A DNA stretch of 39,343 nt, taken from the NCBI GenBank assembly GCA_946629525.1, contig CAMOXU010000013.1, positions 1-39,343 on the forward strand, in the 5' to 3' direction. The notes below the pieces were generated by a model. That model saw only the letters and a program-made list of their open reading frames with translations. It was not told the DNA's origin and did not search any database. The DNA is from an uncultured Clostridia bacterium. Lineage in GTDB: Bacteria; Bacillota; Clostridia; Lachnospirales; Lachnospiraceae. The position numbers and the translations under genes were made by a program. This document shows, one piece after another, positions 1 through 7,490 of the stretch (its first letter is position 1; every line of letters begins with the position of its first letter).

Positions 1-22
1 TGACCGACTGTTCTGTCGGTCA
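1..22. repeat. Perfect hairpin at the left edge
   Basis: TGACCGAC and GTCGGTCA pair perfectly around a 6-nt loop. A second imperfect hairpin lies at 62-99 (AAGCCTGCTT against AAGCAGCTT, with CCCTGC/GCAGGG at the tip). Both lie downstream of the minus-strand glycosyltransferase. They may help end or stabilise its transcript, but neither is followed by a clear T-run on the minus strand. Confidence 0.4.
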
Positions 23-120
23 TGGATCCCCGTCTTATTTTTATATTTTCATTTCAGAGGCAAGCCTGCTTCCCTGCCGCGCAGGGTGCGAAGCAGCTTC
101 CCATCTGCACGCAGTCCGTT

Positions 121-1287
121 TTATTTCTGTCCGTTCAGGAACACGCTCTCGTATCTGTCAGTGATGTATCTCCAGCTGTAGGCATCCCTGATCCTCTTCT
201 TTGCCCTTCTGCCATACTCCGCTCTCTTCTCCGGGTCCATGGCATCCGATTTTTCAATCAGGCCTGCCAGACTGCCCGGCTTCCGGCTCCAGTACAGAGC
301 CGCGTTCTCTCCGACCTCCCGGTTGAAGCCTACGCCGACAAGAAGATTCAGCTCTGTGCTGCCCAGAGCCTCGAGGAGTGACGGATTCGTGCCGCCGACC
401 TGATGACCGTGGATATAGGCCCAGGCATTCTCCCTGATCTTCTTCAGGAGCTCCTGATCATATACCGTTCCGACAAATTTGATTCTCGGATCCGCAGAAA
501 AATGAAGCTTCTCCTCGAGCTCCGCATGGAGCTTCGGATTCTCTGTGGTGATGATCGCAAGATCCTTCGTCGTATCGGAATCCATGAACTCGCGGATGAT
601 CGTCTCCACGTTATTCTCCGGGACGAAACGTCCGACGACAAGATAGTATTCGTTCGGACGGAGGCCCTTCTCCGTAAGCCAGTTCACATACGCCTCATCG
701 TCATCGGCAAGCGTCGACGGCTCCGTATCCGCGCCGTAGGCGATAAATGTGGTGTGCGGATCATGCTTTTTGTATTCTTCCTGAATATACTGCTCGATGC
801 ACTTGCTGTCACAGATGATCAGATCGCTCCACTTAATCATTCCGTTTTCGGAGATCTTCCAGTACTTGCGGATCGGAAGAGACCACTTCGAGCGCTTCCA
901 TTCATGGCCGTCCGGATTCAGGTAAAGGATTCCGCCCAGCGCCTCGATCTGCTTTTTGATCTGATGAATGAACGGACCGATCCGGCTTGCGAGGACATAG
1001 AAGATCGGGCTCGGAATGCTGTTCTCTTTGCAGTACTTTATCGATGCCCTGAGTGCGAGCAGGTCGTAAAGAACAGCCTTTCCCGGTCCGACATTCGGGA
1101 CCTTCACGTTAAATACCCGTGCAGTAAGATATGTGAACTCGTCGTTCTTATCCGACATGCGGGCTACATGATACTGGAGCGCGTCCGTCGACTGATTCTG
1201 CACAAGCTTGTCGACAAATGTCTCAAATCCGCCGTACTCCGCAGGGATCCCCTTTGACCCGACAATAAATACATGCTGCTTTTCCAT
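121..1287 (-). CDS. DUF1972-type glycosyltransferase (probable rhamnosyltransferase, capsule/exopolysaccharide)
   Basis: A 388-residue cytoplasmic or membrane-associated glycosyltransferase. The N-terminal segment (about residues 7-25, IVGSKGIPAEYGGFETFV) is the hallmark of the DUF1972 group, which includes streptococcal Cps2F/WchF-type rhamnosyltransferases. The C-terminal half has a GT4-like donor fold, with VGRFVPENN near residue 218 and a HGHQVGGTNPSLLEALG stretch near 295-310. In the family it transfers a sugar, often rhamnose, to the first lipid-linked sugar of a surface polysaccharide. It starts 18 bases after the priming transferase, behind a GGAGGA ribosome site, so the two are one transcription unit. 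The acceptor and donor cannot be read from sequence; rhamnose is inferred from the family only. Confidence 0.85.
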   Translation of the reverse strand: MEKQHVFIVGSKGIPAEYGGFETFVDKLVQNQSTDALQYHVARMSDKNDEFTYLTARVFNVKVPNVGPGKAVLYDLLALRASIKYCKENSIPSPIFYVLASRIGPFIHQIKKQIEALGGILYLNPDGHEWKRSKWSLPIRKYWKISENGMIKWSDLIICDSKCIEQYIQEEYKKHDPHTTFIAYGADTEPSTLADDDEAYVNWLTEKGLRPNEYYLVVGRFVPENNVETIIREFMDSDTTKDLAIITTENPKLHAELEEKLHFSADPRIKFVGTVYDQELLKKIRENAWAYIHGHQVGGTNPSLLEALGSTELNLLVGVGFNREVGENAALYWSRKPGSLAGLIEKSDAMDPEKRAEYGRRAKKRIRDAYSWRYITDRYESVFLNGQK

Positions 1288-1305
1288 GGTATCCTCCTCT
1301 TTCCC

Positions 1306-2748
1306 TTACTTTGCTCCCGATCCCGTAAAGATCATCGCGACTGTCTTCAGGATGATGCGTATATCCTCGAGAATCGTCCAGTTATCAATATACTCCATGT
1401 CCAGATTGACGACCGTCTCAAAATCCGTGATATCACTTCGTCCGCTCACCTGCCACATTCCGGTAAGGCCGGGCCTGAAGGACATACGTGCGCGGTGATG
1501 GAGCTCGTAGTGCTCCCACTCATCAACTGTCGGCGGCCTTGTTCCGACCAGCGACATCTCGCCGATCAGGATATTCCAGAACTGCGGGAACTCATCGATG
1601 GACGTCTTCCGGATGAACCAGCCGATTCCGTGCCTCGTGCCGTCCGGACCGCTGCCGATGATACGGGGGTCATTTTCCATCTTGAACATGTTGCCCTTGA
1701 TCTCGTTCTTCTCCATCAGCTGCTTCTTCCGCTCCTCCGCATCCTTATACATGGAGCGGAACTTGAACATCAGGAACTTCTTCCCGTTCTGACCGATACG
1801 GACCTGGCTGAAGAAGATAGGCCCGGGATCCGCAATAAAGATCATGGGGCCGATAATGATCGTGATGATCGCTGTGAAGAAAAGACCGACGATCGCTCCC
1901 AGGATATCCATGGCCCGTTTTACCATGAGTCCCGCCACGTTGGCCCTGCGGATGTTCTCGGTGACGACCATGGTCCCGCAGAACTTCTCGACGAAAAGTT
2001 CAGCCGAGCGCTCGATCTGCATATTGATATAGGTGTGTGTCGTGATGCCCATGGCAGAGAGCTCCGCCATTGTCTTTTCCGGAAGTCCGTCGTCCGGTCT
2101 CGTAAAAATGAAGACGTCATCGACCCATCTGTCCTGAATATCTTCCGCCAGGCTATTCTTGCGGGCGAGGACCCTGACGCCTTCATATTCCTTTCCGAAA
2201 TACTCGTCTGTATCGGTCAGGACCATACCGACGATCGAGTACCGGTCCTCTCCATAGAGCCGGATCTTTCTCATTACCGCATCAAAGGAAGACGTATCCG
2301 TCACGATCAGGAGCAGTTTATTGAACATCCGGATCTTGAAAACATGCCTGAGCAGGAATTTCCAGAACTCGTGGAAAGCAAAGACAGCGATAAAGCCGAA
2401 AACCGCGAAGAACTGGATCACGCGCCGTGTCTGATCAAGGTCATCTCTCGCAGCGAAGTAATAAAAGACCAGCATGACGACAAGGAGAGCGATCTCCTCC
2501 AGGCAGATGAAAAATTCCTTTAAGGTATCCCTGCCCAGCAGATTGTGGTGTACCCTGAAAACGATCGATTCGAAAAAGATCAGTGTCAGGATATTAATGC
2601 TGATGCCGATCACGTCCCTGGACGGAGGAAAGAACGGCACTTTGAAATATGTCGCATAGGAAAAACCAAATACGAGAGCAAGAATCAGAGAGTCCAGAAT
2701 GATAAATTCCAGATACCTGAACCAGCCTTGCCGCTGCATACTATACAT
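1306..2748 (-). CDS. Polyprenyl-phosphate sugar-1-phosphate transferase (exopolysaccharide priming enzyme)
   Basis: A 480-residue integral membrane enzyme that moves a sugar phosphate from a UDP-sugar to undecaprenyl phosphate, the first step of exopolysaccharide or capsule synthesis. Hydrophobic segments cover about residues 13-35, 48-63, 86-99 and 112-127. A Rossmann-like CoA-binding-type domain spans about 143-265. The bacterial sugar-transferase domain starts at KRAMDILGA (277-285), with an amphipathic membrane helix, DPGP (307-310), KFRSM (329-333), then DEFPQFWNIL and GTRPP. The start at 2748 has AAAGGGG 9 bases upstream. The glycosyltransferase at 121-1287 follows directly, as in streptococcal cps loci (CpsE then CpsF types). 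Its sugar could be glucose or galactose; the sequence does not settle this. Confidence 0.9.
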   Translation of the reverse strand: MYSMQRQGWFRYLEFIILDSLILALVFGFSYATYFKVPFFPPSRDVIGISINILTLIFFESIVFRVHHNLLGRDTLKEFFICLEEIALLVVMLVFYYFAARDDLDQTRRVIQFFAVFGFIAVFAFHEFWKFLLRHVFKIRMFNKLLLIVTDTSSFDAVMRKIRLYGEDRYSIVGMVLTDTDEYFGKEYEGVRVLARKNSLAEDIQDRWVDDVFIFTRPDDGLPEKTMAELSAMGITTHTYINMQIERSAELFVEKFCGTMVVTENIRRANVAGLMVKRAMDILGAIVGLFFTAIITIIIGPMIFIADPGPIFFSQVRIGQNGKKFLMFKFRSMYKDAEERKKQLMEKNEIKGNMFKMENDPRIIGSGPDGTRHGIGWFIRKTSIDEFPQFWNILIGEMSLVGTRPPTVDEWEHYELHHRARMSFRPGLTGMWQVSGRSDITDFETVVNLDMEYIDNWTILEDIRIILKTVAMIFTGSGAK

Positions 2749-2869
2749 ATCTTATTTCACCCCTTTAATAAAACTGAATACTTGATTCTTTCTGCTGCCT
2801 TTTATAATCGTATCGTTCCCATTTTACCATAAAGAATAATCGGACGTTCCTATTAATTATTTAACTTTA

Positions 2870-3655
2870 TTAATAAATTTCACCCTGCTCGTTTCTTCCC
2901 GGGGAAAAAGCCAGATCTCTTACGACTTCTCCCGCAATAATAAGGCCTGCCGCAGACGGCACGAATGCAGTGCTTCCCGGCACCGACCGCCTTGCGGCGC
3001 TTATGTGATCGGCATGCGGCTCCTCCTCCGCCTGATCCCGGTACAGAAGGATCCTCTCCTCCGGGATCCGGATCGGCTCCTCCTCCGAGTAGACGACCTT
3101 CAGCCTTTCAACACCGCGCTTTCTGAGCTCCCGGCGCATCACTTTCGCGAGCGGACACACCTTCGTCTCATAGATGTCCGCCACCCTGAAAAGGCTTGCA
3201 TCCAGCTTATTGCCTGCTCCCATGGAGCTGATGACCGGTATGCCCAGCTCCTGCGCGCGAAGAATAAGTTCGATCTTTGCGGTCACCGTATCGACGGCAT
3301 CGACGATGTAATCATATTCCTCAAACGGGAACTCCCGTGAATTTTCGGGAAGCACAAAAGCCCTGTATGTCCGGACCCGGACATCCGGATTGATCGAGAG
3401 CATCCGCTCTTTCATGACATCGACCTTATACCGGCCTACAGTCTCTCTTGTGGCTATGATCTGCCTGTTCAGATTGGTGAGACAGACCGTATCATTGTCG
3501 ATCAGATCGAAAGCTCCGACGCCGCTTCTGACCAGAGCTTCACAGACATAGCCTCCGACACCCCCGATGCCGAAGACCGCAACGCGTGATTTTTGAAGCC
3601 GGTCTATCCCGCTCTCTCCGAGAAGAAGTCCGGTCCTTGAAAATTGGGTAAGCAT
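2870..3655 (-). CDS. tcdA: tRNA threonylcarbamoyladenosine dehydratase (TcdA/CsdL, E1-like)
   Basis: A 261-residue cytosolic ThiF/E1-like ATP-dependent enzyme. In the family it dehydrates t6A at position 37 of ANN-decoding tRNAs to the cyclic form ct6A. The adenylation fold is clear: GIGGVGGYVCEALVRSG at residues 30-46, then the conserved LIDNDTVCLTNLNRQI stretch, the VDAVDT segment, SSMGAGNKLD, and the TcdA-type KVCPLAKVMRREL region. Length fits the family (about 250-270). The start at 3655 has an AAGGAGAG ribosome site. It stands alone; neighbours give no functional link. Confidence 0.9.
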   Translation of the reverse strand: MLTQFSRTGLLLGESGIDRLQKSRVAVFGIGGVGGYVCEALVRSGVGAFDLIDNDTVCLTNLNRQIIATRETVGRYKVDVMKERMLSINPDVRVRTYRAFVLPENSREFPFEEYDYIVDAVDTVTAKIELILRAQELGIPVISSMGAGNKLDASLFRVADIYETKVCPLAKVMRRELRKRGVERLKVVYSEEEPIRIPEERILLYRDQAEEEPHADHISAARRSVPGSTAFVPSAAGLIIAGEVVRDLAFSPGRNEQGEIY

Positions 3656-3878
3656 ATTTATCTCTCCTTTTTTTTGCAGTGACTGCCTTTCTTGCGATCC
3701 TCACGGCGCGATGAAGGCCGATCTCGCTTTACATGTGTATCGTATGTATACATCCACGGGTATTGCGCGATGAAGAATATTCCTGATCACCGCTGCATCT
3801 ATGCATGTGGGTAAGTTTTAGCAAATGTCATGATTTCATGGATATTCTCGCTGCAGAGTTGTAAAATATAAGAAATGA
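3656..3878. other. Intergenic region upstream of tcdA, no gene seen
   Basis: No open frame with plausible coding character was found. A short AT-rich palindrome (ATGTATACAT near 3744) is present. The tcdA promoter probably lies here, but no convincing -35/-10 pair was recognised. Confidence 0.5.
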
Positions 3879-4043
3879 CGCGTCCCCCCGGAGAAGCTTC
3901 TCAGAAATGTCGAGAACGACATCAATGTCTTTATAGGAGACGCTCCCCAGTTCGATGATCTCACGATGATGGCCGTGAAGCTTTCAAAAGATCCGGAACC
4001 TGCTGAAAATTCTGACCCCGATCAGGAAACAGCCGGTGCCTGA
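3879..4043 (+). pseudogene. Remnant of a PP2C/SpoIIE-type serine phosphatase (C-terminal end only)
   Basis: Reading from 3879 the frame gives a peptide containing EKLLRNVENDINVFIGDAPQ, then FDDLTMMAVK, and ends at TGA 4041-4043. The FIGDAPQFDDLTM block is typical of the last strand and metal-binding Asp pair of PP2C-type SpoIIE/RsbU phosphatases. The frame is closed by a TGA at 3876-3878, and no ribosome site or start is present, so only about 54 codons of the 3' end survive. A short hairpin (GATCAGG/CCTGATC, 4020-4045) covers its stop codon. This is a degraded gene, not a functional one. Confidence 0.6.
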
Positions 4044-4070
4044 TCAGGCTGTACCGCGCCTTTTCTGTCT

Positions 4071-4162
4071 TCCGGCTGCACGGGTGGGCAGAGACTCAGA
4101 TCTGCTGCCGCTCCACGCCTCTTCCATCTCCGGGCTGCACAGGCTGGCAGAGACTCAGATCC
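4071..4162. repeat. Imperfect direct repeat pair (about 32 bp) overlapping a gene end
   Basis: The segment at 4071-4102 recurs at 4129-4162 with a few changes; both contain GGCAGAGACTCAGATC. The second copy covers the stop codon of the zinc-ribbon gene on the minus strand, so the first looks like a duplicated 3' end. Confidence 0.6.
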
Positions 4163-4421
4163 AGCTGTAGTCTCCTCCGGTGACAGCGAGGGACAGGAGC
4201 CTGTCGTATAATTCGACGTCCTCTCCCTCCACCACGCGGACGAGCTCTGCATCCTCGCGGGTCTCCGGCATCGGATCGTCAGGACCGAGCTCCATATCCG
4301 GCTCTTCGCCGCAGTACGGGCAGACGATCCTCGGCATGATCTTTGTGTCAAGGAAACGGGTACTGCAGCACTCGCATTCATAATATCCCGCTCTCAGGGT
4401 ATCATCCGGTACAAAGTACAT
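4155..4421 (-). CDS. Small zinc-ribbon protein, function unknown
   Basis: An 88-residue soluble protein starting MYFVPDDTLRAGYY. Two Cys pairs, CECC (15-18 region) and CPYC (near 34-37), form a likely zinc ribbon. The rest is acidic, with many Asp and Glu. The start at 4421 is preferred over an upstream ATG at 4481 because GAAGG lies about 9 bases before it. The reading frame upstream would run into the terminator hairpin of the next gene. It is transcribed away from the phosphatase remnant, and no neighbour explains it. I do not recognise a named family. It could bind nucleic acid or a protein partner, but that is guesswork. Confidence 0.65.
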   Translation of the reverse strand: MYFVPDDTLRAGYYECECCSTRFLDTKIMPRIVCPYCGEEPDMELGPDDPMPETREDAELVRVVEGEDVELYDRLLSLAVTGGDYSWI

Positions 4422-4470
4422 ATTCTTTACCTTCTTTCTACATATACATGTCTGTATAGAATCATTTGTT

Positions 4471-4498
4471 AAGCCCCGCATCTGCGGGGCTTTAATTG
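4471..4498. terminator. Rho-independent terminator after the GH28 gene
   Basis: AAGCCCCGC and GCGGGGCTT form a 9-bp stem around ATCT, 13 bases past the GH28 stop. The T-rich tail is better on the plus strand, so it may be bidirectional. Confidence 0.7.
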
Positions 4499-4510
4499 TC
4501 CGGAGGCTTT

Positions 4511-6049
4511 TTATTCCGTCTCCGAATCCGGCTTATAAGCCCGGCCGTTTATCTCAAGGTCCGAGACGAACTCCGCCTCGACGGGATTCTTTGCATTTTC
4601 CGGAAAAGATACATTCCGGAATGTCACGTCTGTGAGCGCGTACCCCGGTTCCTCGAAACCGCGGAGGACGACCGGCTGGCAGTCCTCATAGATCTCGGTC
4701 TTCTCGTTCTGCCCGCGCCCCGTGATCCTGATATTCCGAAAATGAAAACCGGAGAACACCGGCGGATGCTCCGCACCCTCCCCGTCGTCATTGTATTTGA
4801 CGTTGTGGACCTGGATCCTCGGCGTGACGCAGTCCGTAAAGGAGATGTCTTTCACGTATCCGCCGCGCTTCGCCGTCGCCTTCACCTCCAGTCCGTAGCA
4901 GGAACCGGCGAGATCGCAGTCCCAGAACTTCACGTCCCGGACGCCGCCCGACATCTCGCTCCCGATCGCAAAGCCGTGACCGTAATGAATCTTACAGTCG
5001 AACACCCGGACCCGCTCGGTGGGGATCGCCAGCGCATTCCCCTCCGGATTTTTGCCCGATTTCACGGCGACAGCATCATCTCCGGTAAAGAACTGCGAGC
5101 CGAAGAGGACGCAGTCGGACGAGGAATCCGGATCCCATCCGTCCCCGTTCCAGATATGCTTTGATATCAGCGTGATAGCATCCGTCACAATGTTGCGGGA
5201 ATAAATCATGTGGATATTCCAGGCAGGCCCGTCCCGAAGGATGAGGTCACTGATCCGGATATTCTCCGCGCAGGAAATATTGATCAGTCTTCCCCGCACC
5301 CGGCCCGGGACCGTGTCCACCCTCTCGATACCGTACGTATCCTCCGGCCTCGCGAATCCGGCTTCGGACAGGAGTACCTTCTCCCGCTCGATCGTATTTT
5401 CCATGAGGGCCCTTCCGCCGCCGCAGATCGTCCCGCCGCCGGTGATCCGGACATTTCTCGCGGTGATTCCCCGCTCCCTGTCGAGCTCTCCGATGTTTAT
5501 GAGCGATGCATAGCACATCCCCTCGATTCCCTCAAAGCGGCTCCTGATGCGCGGCTCATAATCGGAAGGCTCCGCTGTCCCCAGAAGAACGCCCCCCTCG
5601 CTGATGAATAGCTCCATGTCACTGTGCAGATTGAGCGCGCCGGTCTTAAAAATGCCTTCAGGGATCACGACCGTACCTCCCGCCGGGCAGTCGTCGATCG
5701 CCCGCTGGATGGTGCTCCGGTTCATGGTCACCCCGTCTCCGACAGCGTTATAGGGAGCCTGCGTCACATCGATCTTCGGTCTCTCCTTCTCCGTCCGGAC
5801 GCGCCGGGTGAGTTCCCAGACCGGCTCTCCCTCGTGCATATAGCGGACTTCGACAATATACTCGCTGTCCGGGAGGAGCCCCTTTGCCGTGACGTGGGTC
5901 ACGACAGCGCTCTCCCGCCGGCTCACCGGTCCCGTGAGCAGGAAAATGAACTTATCCCCGGGGATGAACTCTTCCGGTTTTTCCCACCAGGCTGTTATAG
6001 AATTTTCCGTTCGTAAAATGTGCAGTTCCTGCATAAATCTTTCTCTCAT
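4511..6049 (-). CDS. GH28 polygalacturonase with N-terminal Fn3-like domain, cytoplasmic
   Basis: A 512-residue glycoside hydrolase that hydrolyses alpha-1,4-galacturonic acid links in pectic oligomers. Residues 1-88 look like a fibronectin-III-like module, followed by the right-handed parallel beta-helix from about 95. The family motifs are visible: DGWDPDSS (303-310, NTD motif), TGDDAVAVKSGK (322-333, catalytic DD), GHG at 357-359, and LEVKAT (388-392, in place of the RIK motif). There is no signal peptide, so it should act inside the cell on imported oligogalacturonides, probably as an exo-enzyme. An alternative start at 6034 (MQELHIL) lacks the first five residues; neither ribosome site is strong. 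It lies downstream of the lactonase gene and is closed by a good terminator. Confidence 0.9.
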   Translation of the reverse strand: MRERFMQELHILRTENSITAWWEKPEEFIPGDKFIFLLTGPVSRRESAVVTHVTAKGLLPDSEYIVEVRYMHEGEPVWELTRRVRTEKERPKIDVTQAPYNAVGDGVTMNRSTIQRAIDDCPAGGTVVIPEGIFKTGALNLHSDMELFISEGGVLLGTAEPSDYEPRIRSRFEGIEGMCYASLINIGELDRERGITARNVRITGGGTICGGGRALMENTIEREKVLLSEAGFARPEDTYGIERVDTVPGRVRGRLINISCAENIRISDLILRDGPAWNIHMIYSRNIVTDAITLISKHIWNGDGWDPDSSSDCVLFGSQFFTGDDAVAVKSGKNPEGNALAIPTERVRVFDCKIHYGHGFAIGSEMSGGVRDVKFWDCDLAGSCYGLEVKATAKRGGYVKDISFTDCVTPRIQVHNVKYNDDGEGAEHPPVFSGFHFRNIRITGRGQNEKTEIYEDCQPVVLRGFEEPGYALTDVTFRNVSFPENAKNPVEAEFVSDLEINGRAYKPDSETE

Positions 6050-6119
6050 TCCTACTATATTGTTTTTATGGTCGGATCCCCGTCAGCCGGATGGATCCCC
6101 CCTACTCTCTTTCTCAATT

Positions 6120-6141
6120 CAGGAACGTCACCGCGTTCCTG
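6120..6141. repeat. Intercistronic hairpin CAGGAACG/CGTTCCTG
   Basis: A perfect 8-bp stem with a 6-nt loop in the 153-base gap between the lactonase gene and the GH28 gene. It shares its GGAACG/CGTTCC arms with hairpins at 12909, 21339, 22335 and 23577. Confidence 0.5.
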
Positions 6142-6202
6142 CCGCGCCGCACATGGCACCAAACGCCATCCGGAGCTTCGCGGTCTTGCTCCACTTTAAA
6201 TC

Positions 6203-7282
6203 TCAGTCCGGGAGCGCGCAGACGCAGGTCGGCTGTACCATTTCCATCCTGCTGTCCGTGAGCGAGAGCGTCTCCGTCTGTCTGTCAAAATGAAGGACCG
6301 TGACGAGATCCGAATCCTTGTTGGCCGCGATGAGATCATCCCCGAACACGCCGAAATCTCTCGGCGTGATCCCGCCCGTCCGTGCTGTGCAAAGATAACT
6401 GAGTCGTCCGTCCTCCTCCACCCGGAAGGCGGTGATCGCCTGATATCCGAGGCGCAGGGAGACAAAGAGATATTGTTCATCCCCGCTCAGTTTGATCGCC
6501 GATCCGACACTCAGAACATCCGCGCTCTCAGGCACGCATAGTTCCTCCGAGAGGGCGATCCCGGGCAGCGCATCCGCCCTGTCAAGAAGCTCCCAGCCCG
6601 ATTTCGTCTCCCCGAACGCAAAGACCTCCGCGCTCATCTCCGTCAGCACATAGAGGATCTTCCGCTCTCCTCCCGCCATGATGAGATGGCGCGGTCCGGA
6701 ACCGGGCGGAAAGGCGATTCCGGGTCCGGCGGGGATGAGGTCCTCATTTTCCCTGTCGATATCATAAATGAAGATTCTGTCCAGCCCCAGATCCGCGACA
6801 AAGAGCTGTCCGTCCCACTCTCCCGCAAAATGCGTGTGCGGCACCGCCTGCCGGTCAGGCCTGGCACCATGTCCTTCATACTGAATTTTACGGGCGAAAC
6901 GAAGACCGCCGTTCTCCAGGATGCGGAAGACCGCTATGTTTCCCTTCCCGTAGCTTGCACAGAAAACCAGATCTTTCCTCTCGGAGACCGAGATATGGCA
7001 GGGGCCGATCCAGTCCGCGTCAAATCGGGAGAGCTCCCCCGCACCTTTCTCCCCTATGAGAAACGCGACGACCGCGCCTCCCCGGTCTGTCCGCTCAAAA
7101 GTGTAGAGGATCGTGTCCTCACCCTTTTTCAGGACAGCCAGATATGTGGGGGCCGAGAGGCCGCAGATCCCTGATAGTTTTTTGAGGCTTTTCCTCTCAG
7201 GATCGAACTCCGCGAAACAGACGGCCTGCTCCGGCTTTTTTCCGTAGCCTCCAAGGGCTATCTTTATCTTCCTCTCAGCCAT
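6203..7282 (-). CDS. Lactonase family beta-propeller (6-phosphogluconolactonase-like, YbhE/Pgl type)
   Basis: A 359-residue seven-bladed-propeller protein of the lactonase family. The motifs PHTHFAGEWDGQLFVADLGL (about 168-187), FIYDIDREN, SGPRHLIM (about 213-220) and TPRDFGVF (about 324) match the conserved blades of Pgl-type lactonases, which hydrolyse 6-phosphogluconolactone or other sugar-acid lactones. There is no signal peptide. The start has GGAGG 8 bases upstream. It is the first gene of a unit with GH28, which suggests a sugar-acid lactone connected to uronate catabolism. This substrate is inferred from context only; ordinary 6-phosphogluconolactone remains possible. Confidence 0.8.
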   Translation of the reverse strand: MAERKIKIALGGYGKKPEQAVCFAEFDPERKSLKKLSGICGLSAPTYLAVLKKGEDTILYTFERTDRGGAVVAFLIGEKGAGELSRFDADWIGPCHISVSERKDLVFCASYGKGNIAVFRILENGGLRFARKIQYEGHGARPDRQAVPHTHFAGEWDGQLFVADLGLDRIFIYDIDRENEDLIPAGPGIAFPPGSGPRHLIMAGGERKILYVLTEMSAEVFAFGETKSGWELLDRADALPGIALSEELCVPESADVLSVGSAIKLSGDEQYLFVSLRLGYQAITAFRVEEDGRLSYLCTARTGGITPRDFGVFGDDLIAANKDSDLVTVLHFDRQTETLSLTDSRMEMVQPTCVCALPD

Positions 7283-7370
7283 AGATGAAACCTCCGAAAA
7301 TCAGATCATATCCACCGGAAGAAAGCTGCCGGCGGATCGCTGTAAATGCAGAACAGCCCGAGACACATTT

Positions 7371-7399
7371 ATTATACCCCCTCACAGTTTCATTCACAA
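7371..7399 (-). promoter_or_regulatory. Promoter of the lactonase-GH28 unit
   Basis: Read on the minus strand: TTGTGA (7399-7394), a 17-bp spacer, then TATAAT (7376-7371). Its -35 overlaps the -35 of the divergent ABC transporter promoter. Confidence 0.65.
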
Positions 7400-7422
7400 T
7401 CGTGCTTTCCGTCTGCTATAAT
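7393..7422 (+). promoter_or_regulatory. Promoter of the ABC transporter genes
   Basis: TTCACA (7393-7398), an 18-bp spacer, then TATAAT (7417-7422). The first ABC gene follows at 7491 behind AAGGAG. Confidence 0.65.
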
Positions 7423-7490
7423 GGAATGGCACACGCAAAGCGCGATGAAGCATAAAAATCCGGCTCCGGCCTTCCCTAAGGAGAACCCCT

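Noticed and set aside
7391-7407. A fourth IclR operator in the lactonase/ABC promoter region
   Set aside because: Only the 8-mer TTCACAAT matches; the other half of the palindrome is missing. Kept as a remark under the divergent promoters.
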